A program made the translations under genes and the position numbers. A model generated the notes under the pieces. That model had not been told where the DNA came from. It saw nothing but the letters and a program-made list of their open reading frames with translations, and made no database searches. Of a stretch of DNA of 64,000 nucleotides, positions 33,853 through 43,747 are shown in pieces (position 1 is the first letter of the stretch; every line of letters starts with the position of its first letter). The stretch comes from Agarivorans albus (GTDB lineage Bacteria > Pseudomonadota > Gammaproteobacteria > Enterobacterales > Celerinatantimonadaceae), in assembly GCF_019670105.1 (NCBI RefSeq), contig NZ_AP023032.1:3979501-4043500 (forward strand). Direction: 5' to 3'.

Positions 33853-34365
33853 TTAGAAACGGTAATCTACCGACATATAAACTTGCTGCGTATCGTTTAT
33901 TTTAACTCCGTGCGATTGATAATCTTGGTCTAAGTAACGGTAAGCAAGTTCTGCACTCCAGTTACTATTGATGCGATACATCATGCCAGCTTGTCCGCCC
34001 CATACAAATTCTGTGGAGCTTTGATTATTAATTTCGCTGTCTGCCGCACCAATAGAAGCACCAGCAAATACGCTAAATTTCTCACTAACCGGGTGGATGT
34101 AATCGTAAGATGCTAAAAAGGTATTTTGACTTAATTCATCCATGTAAGCATAAGTGCCCATCACACGGTGATTTTCGTTAATGATGGCACCACCACGTAA
34201 CTGAAACGTTGCGTCATCATCTCCGCCAGTATATTCACCTTTGATATTGTCAGCTTGATAACCAACACCACCACCAACAAACCAATCTACATCTGCATTG
34301 GCTGCGTGAGCGCCTACAGAAACTGAAGAAATAATTAGTGCGCTCAGTATAGTCTTTTTATTCAT
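33853..34365 (-). CDS. Outer-membrane beta-barrel protein (OmpA/OMP_b-brl type)
   Basis: A 170-residue precursor: signal peptide MNKKTILSALIISSVSVGAHA, then an eight-strand barrel of about 145 residues. Alternating hydrophobic strands, aromatic girdles (YAYMDELSQNTFLASYDYIHP) and the C-terminal phenylalanine (VYMSVDYRF) needed for BAM insertion are visible. It lacks the OmpA peptidoglycan-binding domain. The frame extends upstream to 34383, but MNKKT at 34365 is the natural signal-peptide start. Function unknown; it is monocistronic. Confidence 0.8.
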   Translation of the reverse strand: MNKKTILSALIISSVSVGAHAANADVDWFVGGGVGYQADNIKGEYTGGDDDATFQLRGGAIINENHRVMGTYAYMDELSQNTFLASYDYIHPVSEKFSVFAGASIGAADSEINNQSSTEFVWGGQAGMMYRINSNWSAELAYRYLDQDYQSHGVKINDTQQVYMSVDYRF

Positions 34366-34595
34366 AGTATGTATTCTCGCCATTTGTAAAGAATCATCAT
34401 TGGTTAACTCTATTAGATAACCAAACCGTATTAAGAAGTAACTCGTCCTTAATTACGCGTTAAGCAGCTCGCTGTTGATTGGCGACTGCCGGCACATAAT
34501 ACCGATACAAATTGTTTGGATATAGCATCGCCAACATCACAAACTGTCACGAATAACATTACAATATGGTGGTTATAAAATGCTGAAGGTTTTAC

Positions 34596-37067
34596 TTACT
34601 TGGATAAATTAAGCTGACGTTTAGTTTTATGAGTGGCTTGCGCACTAACCGGATCATCAGGCCAAGGGTGCTTAGGGTAGCGCCCTTTCATCTCTTTTTT
34701 AACTTCCACATAGGCAGACAGCCAAAAGCTGGCTAAATCTTGAGTAAGCTGCAAGGGTTTGCCGCCAGGAGAGAGCAACTCTAGGGTAATAGCAACTTTA
34801 TTGCCTAGCTGCGGAGACTGCGGTTGGCCAAACATCTCCTGCAGTTTAATAGCCACAACCGGAGCTTGCCCTAGCTGGTAACGAATGGCCGCACGATTAC
34901 CGGAAGGTGCTAAATAGTGGCTAGGCACTAAACTTTCGATTTGTTGCTGTTGCTGCCAATCTAGCCGCGACTTTAAGGCCGCCAACCAATCGATATTTTT
35001 AAGCTGCTGCCATGTTCTGCAACTCGCCAAGTGCATAGCTAGCCATTGCTCTGCATCCTCTAACAGCGCTTCTTCGCTAAAATCTGCCATCGCCAGTTCA
35101 CTAAACCACTGTTGAGCACAACGTACCCGCTCAAGCCAAGCGTTGGCCTTATCGCCAACTGGCAACCAAGCAAAGCCTTTAACTCGAATCTGCTTAAGCC
35201 AAGCACTTACCACTTGTTCTGCTTCAAGCTGCTCAGCTGCTTTGGCACTTAATACCAACTCACCTAAGCATTGCTGTTTTTCGGCGACGATTCGTTTAGC
35301 AGAGTCGGACCACTGGCAATGTAACCTGCTAGTAAAGCGCTCTGCTTGTAAGGCTTTTAGTTGCGGTAAATCTAGCTGGCAAGCCAGCGCAACTTTGCCT
35401 TGGTTTCGTCCCTCTGGCCAATATAGATCGCACACCACTAAGGCATCGCTTTTACTCAATTGATGTTGCTGCTCGTCAAGCGCTAAACCAAAACCACCAC
35501 TGCAGGTATAATTGCGCCCTTGGCGCTTTAAGGCGATTCTGTCGGGAAACGCTTGGGCCAACAACAAGCCATCCCAATGCTCCGCTACGCCCCCAGTCGC
35601 TTTAACCTTAAAGCGCTGCGCCAGTTGTTTTAATTGTTGCTGATATTGCTGCTTAGCCAGGCCTTTTAAGGCTGTAAATGCTTGGCTAAGTTGATCACTT
35701 TGATGTGAGTTATTGCTATCTAGCAAAGCGGCTAACTCACAAGCTCGCCACAACAATCCTTCAACATGGTGTTGCTGCTGCCATTGCTGAGCTTGATCTA
35801 ACATGGCTAACATTCGTGGCCCAACACCACTGCTATTTAGTTGCTCCGCTCGATCACTTAAACGCCCATCCTTTAGTAAGGCTAAGTCACTCAACAATTG
35901 CCTGGCTTGTCCAAGGTGAGCGCTAGGTGGCATGTCTAGCCATTGCAATTCACTGGCGTCGGCTCCCCAATGTAGGAGTTCAATCACCAAACGACTTAAC
36001 TCACTGCGAGTGATCTCTGGGCTAGCAGCAAAGGGGCGATGATTTAACTGCTCTTCGCTGTAGGCGCGATAACAATGACCAGCTTGTAAGCGCCCTGCTC
36101 GCCCTGCTCGCTGTATCGCAGATGCCTTGCAAATCATTTTGGTTTGTAAGCGCGTGGTTCCACTATTGGCGTGATAACTTGCTTGGCGCTCTAAACCGCT
36201 GTCTACCACACAACTAATGCCATCAATGGTTAAACTGGTTTCGGCAATATTGGTGGCCAATACGATTTTATGTTTGCCGTCTTGCGTCGGACTAATAGCC
36301 GCTTGTTGCTCGGCTAAACTTAACTTGCCGTAAAGGCTATGTAACTGATACTCGGCCGACAATAATGGCCGCAAGTGCTGCTCAACTTGGCGAATTTCAG
36401 CGTTACCCGGCAAAAACGCTAACACGCTGCCAGATTGCTCGGTCATGGCTTTTGCCACTAACTGAGCAAACCGCTCGCTCCATTGCCAATCTCGCTTAAT
36501 GGAGTGATAGCTATAAGTGATGGAAAAACTGCGACCTTGGCTTTCGAGTATCTGCGCCTCGGGCAATAGCTTGCTCAAGGCTTCACTTTCAAGCGTAGCC
36601 GACATAACCATTAGCTTTAACTCTGGGTTAAAAGCCTGCTGCACTTCTAGACTAAGCGCTAAACCTAAATCGGCATGAATGCTGCGCTCGTGAAATTCAT
36701 CGAAGATCACCATCGCAACGCCATCCAGCTCAGGATCTTGCTGAATCAAGCGGGTTAATATGCCTTCGGTTACCACTAATAATCGGGTCTGAGAAGAATG
36801 TCGCTTGTCACCGCGCATTTGGTAGCCAACTCGCTCCCCCACCGATTCGCCCAATTGGCTTGCCAAAAACTCTGCGATATTGCGCGCAGCTAAACGCCGT
36901 GGCTCCAGCAAAATAATTTTGCCTTTAAGCTTTGCTTGTTGCAGTAACATTAGCGGTAATGCTGTCGACTTACCGGCCCCCGGTGGAGCGCACACTATAA
37001 ACTGTTGTTTACTGCTCAAACTCGCCAATAAATCAGGGAATATCTGGGTAACAGGCAATGCGCTCAA
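34596..37067 (-). CDS. hrpB: ATP-dependent helicase HrpB
   Basis: A DEAH-box type helicase of about 823 residues. Walker A is PPGAGKSTALPL, motif II is FDEFHERSIHADLG, motif III SATLE, and the C-terminal helicase half has ATNIAETSLTIDGI and QRAGRAGR. A helicase-associated domain and the HrpB C-terminal domain follow (YPKHPWPDDPVSA). Its cell role is unclear; it is not essential in E. coli. The frame opens at GTG 37091, but TTG 37067, five bases after GGAG, gives MSALPVTQIFPDLL, which lines up with E. coli HrpB MSSLPVAAVLPELL. Confidence 0.93.
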   Translation of the reverse strand: MSALPVTQIFPDLLASLSSKQQFIVCAPPGAGKSTALPLMLLQQAKLKGKIILLEPRRLAARNIAEFLASQLGESVGERVGYQMRGDKRHSSQTRLLVVTEGILTRLIQQDPELDGVAMVIFDEFHERSIHADLGLALSLEVQQAFNPELKLMVMSATLESEALSKLLPEAQILESQGRSFSITYSYHSIKRDWQWSERFAQLVAKAMTEQSGSVLAFLPGNAEIRQVEQHLRPLLSAEYQLHSLYGKLSLAEQQAAISPTQDGKHKIVLATNIAETSLTIDGISCVVDSGLERQASYHANSGTTRLQTKMICKASAIQRAGRAGRLQAGHCYRAYSEEQLNHRPFAASPEITRSELSRLVIELLHWGADASELQWLDMPPSAHLGQARQLLSDLALLKDGRLSDRAEQLNSSGVGPRMLAMLDQAQQWQQQHHVEGLLWRACELAALLDSNNSHQSDQLSQAFTALKGLAKQQYQQQLKQLAQRFKVKATGGVAEHWDGLLLAQAFPDRIALKRQGRNYTCSGGFGLALDEQQHQLSKSDALVVCDLYWPEGRNQGKVALACQLDLPQLKALQAERFTSRLHCQWSDSAKRIVAEKQQCLGELVLSAKAAEQLEAEQVVSAWLKQIRVKGFAWLPVGDKANAWLERVRCAQQWFSELAMADFSEEALLEDAEQWLAMHLASCRTWQQLKNIDWLAALKSRLDWQQQQQIESLVPSHYLAPSGNRAAIRYQLGQAPVVAIKLQEMFGQPQSPQLGNKVAITLELLSPGGKPLQLTQDLASFWLSAYVEVKKEMKGRYPKHPWPDDPVSAQATHKTKRQLNLSK

Positions 37068-37202
37068 AACCGCTCCATTATTGCGAAACACTAAATCCGG
37101 CTAGTGTACCCAAAGCGTGAGAGTGACCCAAGTAAACTTATTCTCCAGCTTAGTGCTTAAGTGTTAGCATGCATTCACTATTTACTCGCTTAACAACGCT
37201 GT

Positions 37203-37904
37203 ATGTCATTTGAATCACCATTAAAAGCTGCCACCTTAATCAAACGCTACAAACGTTTTCTCGCCGATGTGGTTCTTGAAGACGGCAGTGAAACCACCAT
37301 TTACTGTGCCAACACAGGCGCTATGACCGGTTGTGCCGAGCCTGGTAACACTGTTTGGTACAGTCAATCAAGCAACCCTAAACGTAAGTACTCACTTAGC
37401 TGGGAGCTCAGCCAAACCAAAGACGGTGATACTATTTGTGTGAATACCGCCAAAGCAAACGAGTGGGTTGAACAAGCGATTCAACAAGACATTATTACCG
37501 AGCTAAGCGGCTATGCTCAGCTTCGCCGCGAAGTAAAATATGGCAGCGAAAACAGCCGTATCGATTTTTTGCTGGAAGACCCAAAGCGTGAAAAGTGCTA
37601 CATAGAGGTGAAGTCTTGTACCTTGCTGCAAAACGGTAAAGGCTACTTCCCAGATGCAGTAAGCACCCGCGGTCAAAAGCATTTACGAGAACTAATTGAA
37701 ATGAAGCAACAAGGTCATCGCGCGATATTGTTGTTTGCCGTATTACACAGCGGAATAAATACTGTTCAAGCTGCTGCTCACATCGACCCAACTTACGCAG
37801 AATTACTAGAATTAGCTAAGCAGCAAGGAGTAGAAGTATTGGCATACAAAGCCAAACTAAGCCCTCAGCAATGCACGCTAGATCATGCCGTGCCGGTGTA
37901 CTAG
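37203..37904 (+). CDS. sfsA: DNA/RNA nuclease SfsA (sugar fermentation stimulation protein)
   Basis: A 233-residue protein of the SfsA family. Signatures are [17 protein letters not shown] (N-terminal OB-like part), [11 protein letters not shown]-like [15 protein letters not shown], and the PD-(D/E)XK-like nuclease core with DFLLED and [10 protein letters not shown], then [14 protein letters not shown]. coli SfsA is linked to maltose gene expression; its biochemical role is not settled. It heads the sfsA-dksA-gluQ-pcnB-folK-pan series typical of gammaproteobacteria but is separated from dksA by 331 bases. Confidence 0.95.
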   Translation: MSFESPLKAATLIKRYKRFLADVVLEDGSETTIYCANTGAMTGCAEPGNTVWYSQSSNPKRKYSLSWELSQTKDGDTICVNTAKANEWVEQAIQQDIITELSGYAQLRREVKYGSENSRIDFLLEDPKREKCYIEVKSCTLLQNGKGYFPDAVSTRGQKHLRELIEMKQQGHRAILLFAVLHSGINTVQAAAHIDPTYAELLELAKQQGVEVLAYKAKLSPQQCTLDHAVPVY

Positions 37905-38235
37905 ATCGGTCAGTGCTGTACTGACTTGTACATTAATATTTACATGAAATTGAGCTAAGTTTGACTCATGGCAAACTGGAACATTTTGCAAATAACGGCT
38001 AGATGATAGGGATGACGGTGACATTTTTATGACAACATCAGCAAAACATTTACTACTTTAGAGGAGTGGTCAAAAAAACAGCAAACAGTCTAATTTCTTT
38101 TACCGAGCTTAGGCAGAATTGGCAAATTCATGGCAATTCATTTGCGGTACGTTAGCCTTTCTGCTATAGATACCCGCCTAATTTACATCCTCGACTGTTT
38201 AACGAAAAAAGTCGTACGGAATTTGGGAGAGAAGT
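37905..38235 (+). promoter_or_regulatory. dksA promoter and leader region
   Basis: A 331-base stretch with no gene. It contains a good sigma-70 promoter: TTGCGG at 38142-38147, a 17-base spacer and extended -10 TGcTATAGA ending at 38170. Transcription would start near 38177, giving a leader of about 59 bases with a CGACT/AGTCG hairpin before the ribosome site GGGAGAG. The first 200 bases hold nothing I recognise. Confidence 0.6.
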
Positions 38236-38679
38236 ATGCCAGACGGCAAAAAGAAAACACTAGGTGTGCTCTCTATCGCAGGGGTTGAACCATATCAAGC
38301 TCAGCCTGGCGAAGAGTACATGAACGATGCTCAGTTAGACCACTTCCGAACTATTCTTGAAGCGTGGCGCAACCAACTTCGTGAAGAAGTTGATCGCACT
38401 GTAACGCATATGAAAGACGAAGCGGCTAACTTCCCTGATCCAGTTGACCGCGCAGCGCAAGAGGAAGAATTCAGCCTTGAACTTCGTACTCGCGACCGCG
38501 AACGCAAGCTGATCAAAAAAATCGAGAAGACCTTACTTAAAATTGAAGATGACTTCGGTTTTTGTGATGCCTGTGGTGTGGAAATCGGCATTCGCCGTTT
38601 AGAAGCTAGACCAACAGCTGATCTGTGTATCGATTGCAAAACCTTAGCTGAGATCAAAGAGAAACAACTGGTCGGCTAG
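38236..38679 (+). CDS. dksA: RNA polymerase-binding transcription factor DksA
   Basis: A 147-residue regulator that enters the RNA polymerase secondary channel and, with ppGpp, represses rRNA promoters and activates amino-acid genes. The coiled coil spans about 35-107; the acidic tip residues are D68 and D71 (NFPDPVDRA). The zinc finger has C110, C113, C131 and C134. It matches E. coli DksA (151 residues) except for a slightly different N-terminus. GGGAGAG precedes the ATG. Confidence 0.97.
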   Translation: MPDGKKKTLGVLSIAGVEPYQAQPGEEYMNDAQLDHFRTILEAWRNQLREEVDRTVTHMKDEAANFPDPVDRAAQEEEFSLELRTRDRERKLIKKIEKTLLKIEDDFGFCDACGVEIGIRRLEARPTADLCIDCKTLAEIKEKQLVG

Positions 38680-38688
38680 TTTTTGTTT

Positions 38689-38731
38689 AAAGCCAAGGCA
38701 GATAAGCTAATCACTCTATCTGCCTAGCTTT
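38689..38731 (+). terminator. Hairpin between dksA and gluQ
   Basis: A 9-base-pair stem AGGCAGATA/TATCTGCCT extended by AAAGC/GCTTT across a small bulge, ten bases after the dksA stop and 20 bases before gluQ. It probably trims or attenuates read-through, so that dksA is expressed more than gluQ. Confidence 0.5.
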
Positions 38732-38750
38732 ATATTGTAAGAATTTTACT

Positions 38751-39626
38751 ATGAGCGCTAAGCCCTACGTAGGCCGTTTTGCCCCTTCCCCTTCAGGCCC
38801 CTTGCACTTAGGCTCTTTAGTTGCCGCCGTTGGCAGCTACCTGCAAGCTCGTCATCACCAAGGTCAATGGTTAGTTCGCATTGAAGACATCGATCCGCCG
38901 AGAGAACAAGCCGGTGCGAGTAAACTTATCCTGCAACAGCTAGAACAGTTTGGTCTGCATTGGGATGGAGAAGTCTTATATCAAAGCCAGCGTCTAGAAG
39001 CATACCAAGATCAAATTAACCGTTGGCTAAACCAAGACAGTGCTTACTTTTGCCAATGTACCCGCAAGCAAATAAAAGCTTCCGGCGGCTACTACCTTGG
39101 TACTTGTCGCAATCTACAGTTAACTGGCCAAGATCATGCTGTGCGATTACAAAGCACGCGGGCCATTGAACAATTTGAAGATGTGGCTTACGGCACAGTA
39201 AATATTCCAGCTGCCCTGGCCAAAGAAGACTTCATCATAAAACGCCGTGACGGCCTATATGCCTATAATCTAGCAGTGAGTTTAGATGACGCCGAACAAG
39301 GTATTACCGAAGTTGTAAGAGGTGCAGATTTAATTCTTACCACCGGTAGGCAGTTGGCCATTTTTGAGCTTTTAGCGAAACCCGCCCCAAATTATTTACA
39401 TCTTCCTTTAGTGGTTGATGAAAGTGGCAATAAACTCAGTAAGCAAAATCATGCGCCTTCCATTTCGGGCAAGCAAAATCAGCAATTGATGCTGCAAGCC
39501 TTAAGATATTTAGGGCAAACGAGCGAAGCCGACTGGCTTGAACTAAGCTGTGAGCAAATACTAATCAAGGCTCTAGCAAATTGGCGGCTTTCTGCGGTAC
39601 CAAAAATCTCACTAGACAGCCAGTGA
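38751..39626 (+). CDS. gluQ: Glutamyl-Q tRNA(Asp) synthetase
   Basis: A 291-residue paralogue of the glutamyl-tRNA synthetase catalytic domain that attaches glutamate to queuosine in the anticodon of tRNA-Asp. The HIGH-like motif is GPLHLGSLVAAVGS (H19), the KMSKS-like motif is NKLSKQNHA. The zinc site includes YFCQCTRKQ and GTC. No anticodon-binding domain follows, as expected. It is next to dksA, the usual place for this gene. Confidence 0.95.
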   Translation: MSAKPYVGRFAPSPSGPLHLGSLVAAVGSYLQARHHQGQWLVRIEDIDPPREQAGASKLILQQLEQFGLHWDGEVLYQSQRLEAYQDQINRWLNQDSAYFCQCTRKQIKASGGYYLGTCRNLQLTGQDHAVRLQSTRAIEQFEDVAYGTVNIPAALAKEDFIIKRRDGLYAYNLAVSLDDAEQGITEVVRGADLILTTGRQLAIFELLAKPAPNYLHLPLVVDESGNKLSKQNHAPSISGKQNQQLMLQALRYLGQTSEADWLELSCEQILIKALANWRLSAVPKISLDSQ

Positions 39627-39631
39627 ATTAG

Positions 39632-39659
39632 TTGTATTTCTTTGTAAAAAAGCTATATT
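39632..39659 (+). promoter_or_regulatory. Promoter for the pcnB-folK unit
   Basis: TTGTAT (39632-39637), a 16-base spacer and TATATT (39654-39659). Transcription would begin near 39666 and give a leader of about 43 bases before the AUU start of pcnB. Confidence 0.5.
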
Positions 39660-39708
39660 AGCGCCTTATTTTTCACCATGTAGATAATGCGCGCTCAAGG
39701 GGGCACCC

Positions 39709-41085
39709 ATTTTACGCAAACTCGCCAAAGTATATAAGCGGATCATCAAGCCAAATAGCGCTGAGCCAGTAGGCTTGGAGCAACAGGTGATCCCTCGTGC
39801 TGAGCACAATATTTCTCGCCAAGACATCAGCGAAAACGCCCTTAAGGTGCTTTATCGCTTACACAAGTCGGGCTACAACGCTTATTTAGTGGGCGGTGGC
39901 GTGCGTGACTTATTGCTAGGCAAGCAACCTAAAGACTTTGACATTGCAACCAATGCTACCCCTGAGCAGATTAAAGCCTTATTCCGCAACTGTCGTTTAG
40001 TTGGCCGCCGTTTTCGTTTGGCGCACATTTTATTTGGCCGAGAAATCATTGAAGTAGCCACCTTCCGTGGTCATCATGACAGCGCCAATGCCAATACCGA
40101 ATCTAAACGTAGTGAAGAAGGCATGTTACTGCGCGACAACGTGTACGGCAGCATCGATGAAGATGCAGAGCGTCGTGACTTCACCGTAAATGCGCTGTAT
40201 TACAACATTGCCGACTTTTCAGTTGTCGACTTTGCGGGTGGTATAAATGATATTGCTGAGCGCCGCTTACAATTAATTGGTGATCCAGAAACGCGCTACC
40301 GTGAAGATCCCGTAAGGATGCTTCGAGCCGTACGTTTTGCGGTTAAACTGGACTTTAGCATTGCGCCTGAAAGCTGTGACCCGATTGCACAATATGGTCC
40401 CCTGCTGAAAGATATTCCCGCAGCGCGCCTATTTGAAGAATGTTTAAAACTATTCTTAGGCGGTGATGGTAAATCTACCTTCAAAATGCTGGCCGATACT
40501 CAGCTGCTTTATCCGCTGTTCCCGCTGTTAAAACCCTTGTTACAACAATGGGATGAAGACGCACCAGAGCTACGTTTTATGCTCATGGCCTTAGCCAGCA
40601 CCGATAAGCGGGTACGTGGCGACCAAAAAGTAACACCTGCCTTTGTATTTGCAGCACTGCTGTGGCCACTATTGGAAATAAAGAAAGATGAATTACTCAT
40701 AGAGCTTTCTTTAGGCGAGCATGACGCATCGGCAATGGCGATGAACTGGTTGCTCGACCAACAGTGTAAGAGCGTAGCGATACCAAAACGCTTCACCACT
40801 GGCATTCGCGAAATATGGCAGCTACAGGCTCGCCTAGATCGTCGTTTTGGTAAACGTGCTTTCCAAACCTTTGGTCATCCGCGCTTTAGAGCTGCTTTCG
40901 ACTTTTTAGAGTTGCGTGCTAAAGCCACTCAAGACAAACACCTTAGCGAGTTGGCCCAATGGTGGCAGCAATGGCAACGCAGTAACGAGCAAGGCCGCAA
41001 TACCATGGTTCGCGAGTTAAATAAAAACTCAGGCCGCAGCAAAAGCCGCCGTCGTCCGCGTAAGCCAAAAAAGACTGACAGTTAA
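39709..41085 (+). CDS. pcnB: Poly(A) polymerase I, apparently starting at AUU
   Basis: A 458-residue enzyme that adds poly(A) tails to RNA and speeds its decay. The nucleotidyltransferase core has YLVGGGVRDLLLGKQPKDFDIATNATP with the catalytic aspartates, then RRDFTVNALYY and the YREDPVRMLRAVRFA block; the C-terminus is basic (SRRRPRKPKK). The open frame has no ATG or GTG start near the N-terminus. The ATT at 39709 has AAGGGGG five bases upstream, and 22 codons later the sequence (VIPRAEHNISRQDISENALKV) continues the alignment with E. coli PcnB, known to start at AUU. The next possible start is TTG 39775, without a good ribosome site. Confidence 0.92.
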   Translation: MLRKLAKVYKRIIKPNSAEPVGLEQQVIPRAEHNISRQDISENALKVLYRLHKSGYNAYLVGGGVRDLLLGKQPKDFDIATNATPEQIKALFRNCRLVGRRFRLAHILFGREIIEVATFRGHHDSANANTESKRSEEGMLLRDNVYGSIDEDAERRDFTVNALYYNIADFSVVDFAGGINDIAERRLQLIGDPETRYREDPVRMLRAVRFAVKLDFSIAPESCDPIAQYGPLLKDIPAARLFEECLKLFLGGDGKSTFKMLADTQLLYPLFPLLKPLLQQWDEDAPELRFMLMALASTDKRVRGDQKVTPAFVFAALLWPLLEIKKDELLIELSLGEHDASAMAMNWLLDQQCKSVAIPKRFTTGIREIWQLQARLDRRFGKRAFQTFGHPRFRAAFDFLELRAKATQDKHLSELAQWWQQWQRSNEQGRNTMVRELNKNSGRSKSRRRPRKPKKTDS

Positions 41086-41087
41086 TA

Positions 41088-41588
41088 ATGACCACTTGCT
41101 TCCTGGCCTTAGGCAGTAATTTAGTCAACCCGCTCCATCAAGCCATCGCAGCTAGGCGTGCTCTAGCTGCCTCGGCTGAACTCGATGTTGTTGCTAGCTC
41201 TTCACTGTATCAAAGTCGTCCAATGGGGCCACAAGATCAGCCAGACTATCTGAATGCAGTACTCCAGCTAGAAACTGATTTGGCACCACTCGACTTACTC
41301 GACCTTTGCCAAAAGATCGAATTAGAACAAGGTCGCGAACGTAAAGAACAACGTTGGGGCCCCAGGACTCTAGACCTCGATATATTGCTTTATGGCAAAC
41401 AAATCATCGATACACCACGACTAACCGTGCCGCACTATGGAATGAAGCAGCGAGAGTTTGTATTATTACCGCTCGCTGAAATTGCCAATGATTTATGCTT
41501 ACCAGACGGAAGTTTGGTGCAACAGTTAGCAGAATCTATCGACAGCAACGGCTTACAAGTTTTTAAATGCCCCCAAGAGTGGGCTTAA
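41088..41588 (+). CDS. folK: 2-amino-4-hydroxy-6-hydroxymethyldihydropteridine pyrophosphokinase
   Basis: A 166-residue HPPK of folate synthesis; it transfers pyrophosphate from ATP to the pterin before condensation with p-aminobenzoate. Family blocks: FLALGSNL at the start, SSLYQSRPMGPQDQPDYLNAV, and the metal/ATP site RWGPRTLDLDILLYG, then VPHYGMKQREFVLLPLAEI. It starts two bases after the pcnB stop and so is translated from the same transcript. The length is usual. Confidence 0.96.
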   Translation: MTTCFLALGSNLVNPLHQAIAARRALAASAELDVVASSSLYQSRPMGPQDQPDYLNAVLQLETDLAPLDLLDLCQKIELEQGRERKEQRWGPRTLDLDILLYGKQIIDTPRLTVPHYGMKQREFVLLPLAEIANDLCLPDGSLVQQLAESIDSNGLQVFKCPQEWA

Positions 41589-41643
41589 AGCTAATATTCA
41601 CTAACAAATTTGCCTCGTAGTTTGAGGCAAACGGTAACGAACT

Positions 41644-42438
41644 ATGAGCAGATTTACAGTTTCTCACTTACAAAAGTTTAAACAAAACAACGAGAAATTC
41701 TCCTGTATCACCGCTTACGATGCCAGCTTTGCTGCATTGTTTGATGAGTTAGGCATGCATATGCTGTTAATTGGGGATTCACTAGGCATGGTGCTGCAAG
41801 GTCACAAAGATACCTTGGCAGTAAGCATTGATGATATTGCCTACCATACTCGTTGTGTTGCTCGTGGCACCGAAAAAACTATGATCGTAGCCGACATGCC
41901 TTTTATGTCTTATGCCACTCCAGAGCAAACTTACCAAAACGCCGCCAAGCTTATGCAAGCCGGTGCGCAAATGGTAAAAGTAGAAGGTGGAGAATGGTTA
42001 AGCCCTACCATTAAAGGCTTGGTTGAGCGCGGCGTTCCAGTATGTGGTCACCTTGGTTTAACGCCTCAATCAGTGCATTTGTTTGGTGGTTATAAAGTTC
42101 AAGGCCGCGGCGAGCAACAAGCTCAAGAGATGTTGCAGCATGCTAAGCAACTTGAAGCAGCCGGTGTTCAATTGTTGGTTTTAGAATGCATTCCCACTGA
42201 ACTCGCTAAACTCATCACGGAAGCCTTAAGCATTCCGGTAATTGGCATTGGCGCAGGTAACGTAACCGATGGCCAAATCCTCGTAATGCATGATGCTTTT
42301 GGCATTAGCAAAGGCCATATTCCTAAGTTTTCTAAAAACTTCTTAGCTGAAACCGGCGATATTCGCGGTGCAATTAGTCTCTATTTAGAGCAAGTTGCTT
42401 CAGGTGAGTTCCCAGGTGAAGCGCAGAGTTTCAGTTAA
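41644..42438 (+). CDS. panB: 3-methyl-2-oxobutanoate hydroxymethyltransferase
   Basis: A 264-residue TIM-barrel enzyme that makes ketopantoate from ketoisovalerate and methylene-tetrahydrofolate, the first step of pantothenate synthesis. Visible signatures: [28 protein letters not shown] with the metal-binding aspartate, [18 protein letters not shown], and [32 protein letters not shown] precedes the start. Its stop overlaps the panC start by one base (TAATG). Confidence 0.97.
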   Translation: MSRFTVSHLQKFKQNNEKFSCITAYDASFAALFDELGMHMLLIGDSLGMVLQGHKDTLAVSIDDIAYHTRCVARGTEKTMIVADMPFMSYATPEQTYQNAAKLMQAGAQMVKVEGGEWLSPTIKGLVERGVPVCGHLGLTPQSVHLFGGYKVQGRGEQQAQEMLQHAKQLEAAGVQLLVLECIPTELAKLITEALSIPVIGIGAGNVTDGQILVMHDAFGISKGHIPKFSKNFLAETGDIRGAISLYLEQVASGEFPGEAQSFS

Positions 42439-43286
42439 TGCTTAAAGTTGTAGAACAGCCGAGTGAATTGCGCTCGGCCCTAGATGCCGCACGCCTAAAA
42501 GGTCGAAAAATTGGCTTTGTTCCCACCATGGGCAATCTGCATGCTGGCCATATTGCGCTAGTTAATGAAGCCCAAAAAAGCTGCGATGTAGTGGTGGTGT
42601 CTATCTTTGTTAATCCGCTGCAATTTAACAACAACAGTGATTTAGCCAACTACCCTCGCACCCTAGAACAAGATATTACAGCGCTAAACCAAGCTGGGGC
42701 TGATTTTGTATTTACCCCTAGCGCTGAAGAGCTTTACCCAAATGGTTTGGAAGCAGAGACTAAAGTAACAGTGCCTGTTCTTTCAGACATTTTGGAAGGC
42801 GAACTACGCCCTGGTCATTTTGACGGCGTCTCGACTGTGGTTTGTAAGCTGTTTAATCTGGTGCAGCCACATTTGGCAGTATTTGGCGAAAAAGATTATC
42901 AGCAGCTCGCGCTTATTCGCAAGATGACGACAGACCTGTTACTGCCGATTGAAATTATTGGCCTTGCTACGGTAAGAGAAGCGAGTGGTTTAGCCATGAG
43001 CTCACGCAACAGCCGCTTAAGCGGCGAGCAGCTGCAAACCGCGCCATTATTAGCAAAAGAGATGCGGAACATCGCATCACAGCTAAGCCACAGCAATCAA
43101 GCTGAACTTAGCAAAGCAGCCCAACAAACGCTGGAAAACAACGGATTTAAGTGCGACGGTATCGATATCGTAGACGCCGAAAGCCTAAGCCCCCTAACCC
43201 CCCAATCTCGCTCTGCTGTTATTCTAATGGCCGCCTTCCTCGGAGAAGTAAGGCTAATAGATAACTGCGTGATTGAACTACACTAA
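42438..43286 (+). CDS. panC: Pantothenate synthetase
   Basis: A 282-residue ligase that joins pantoate and beta-alanine with ATP. The adenylate-forming motif is PTMGNLHAGHIALV (HAGH corresponds to HIGH); further blocks are SIFVNPLQF, YPRTLEQD, FDGVSTVVCKLFNLVQP, FGEKDYQQL and AMSSRNSRL. It is coupled to panB by overlap, and panD follows 27 bases later, so all three steps and folK (folate supply for PanB) are clustered. Confidence 0.97.
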   Translation: MLKVVEQPSELRSALDAARLKGRKIGFVPTMGNLHAGHIALVNEAQKSCDVVVVSIFVNPLQFNNNSDLANYPRTLEQDITALNQAGADFVFTPSAEELYPNGLEAETKVTVPVLSDILEGELRPGHFDGVSTVVCKLFNLVQPHLAVFGEKDYQQLALIRKMTTDLLLPIEIIGLATVREASGLAMSSRNSRLSGEQLQTAPLLAKEMRNIASQLSHSNQAELSKAAQQTLENNGFKCDGIDIVDAESLSPLTPQSRSAVILMAAFLGEVRLIDNCVIELH

Positions 43287-43313
43287 TTTCGTCGATTAAA
43301 AGAGAGAACGTCA

Positions 43314-43694
43314 ATGCAAACCACTATGCTAAAAGGCAAACTTCACCAAGCACGCGTAACCCATGCAGAGCTCAACTATGAAGGCTCTTGTGCTATCGAC
43401 CAGGATGTTTTGGATCAAGCAGGTATTCTCGAATACGAGAAAATTGATATCTATAATATTGAGAATGGCGAGCGTTTTTCTACTTACGCAATCTCTGGTG
43501 AACGCGGCTCAAAAATCATCTCAGTAAATGGCGCAGCAGCACGTCGCGCAGCCGTGGGCGACCGAGTCATTATTTGTGCTTATGTTGGCATGAGCAACGA
43601 AGAAGCTAAGTCTCATAAACCTTCTTTGGTTTACCTAAACGAGAACAACGATATCGTTAGAACCAGCAAAGATATTCCAGTTCAATTAGCTTAG
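43314..43694 (+). CDS. panD: Aspartate 1-decarboxylase precursor
   Basis: A 126-residue proenzyme that makes beta-alanine for pantothenate. It cleaves itself between G24 and S25 in YEGSCAID to form the pyruvoyl group. [29 protein letters not shown] is the conserved active-site region; Y58-equivalent and T57-equivalent lie in STYA. The ribosome site is AGAGAAC before the ATG. A strong terminator ends the operon 22 bases after the stop. Confidence 0.97.
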   Translation: MQTTMLKGKLHQARVTHAELNYEGSCAIDQDVLDQAGILEYEKIDIYNIENGERFSTYAISGERGSKIISVNGAAARRAAVGDRVIICAYVGMSNEEAKSHKPSLVYLNENNDIVRTSKDIPVQLA

Positions 43695-43715
43695 CACCAA
43701 AGCTGTGCAGGCTTT

Positions 43716-43747
43716 AAAATGGCGCACCATCTACGTGCGCCATTTTT
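43716..43747. terminator. Strong terminator after panD
   Basis: 12-base-pair stem AAAATGGCGCAC/GTGCGCCATTTT with a 7-base loop, then a further T. The A and T flanks make it usable on both strands. Confidence 0.9.
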
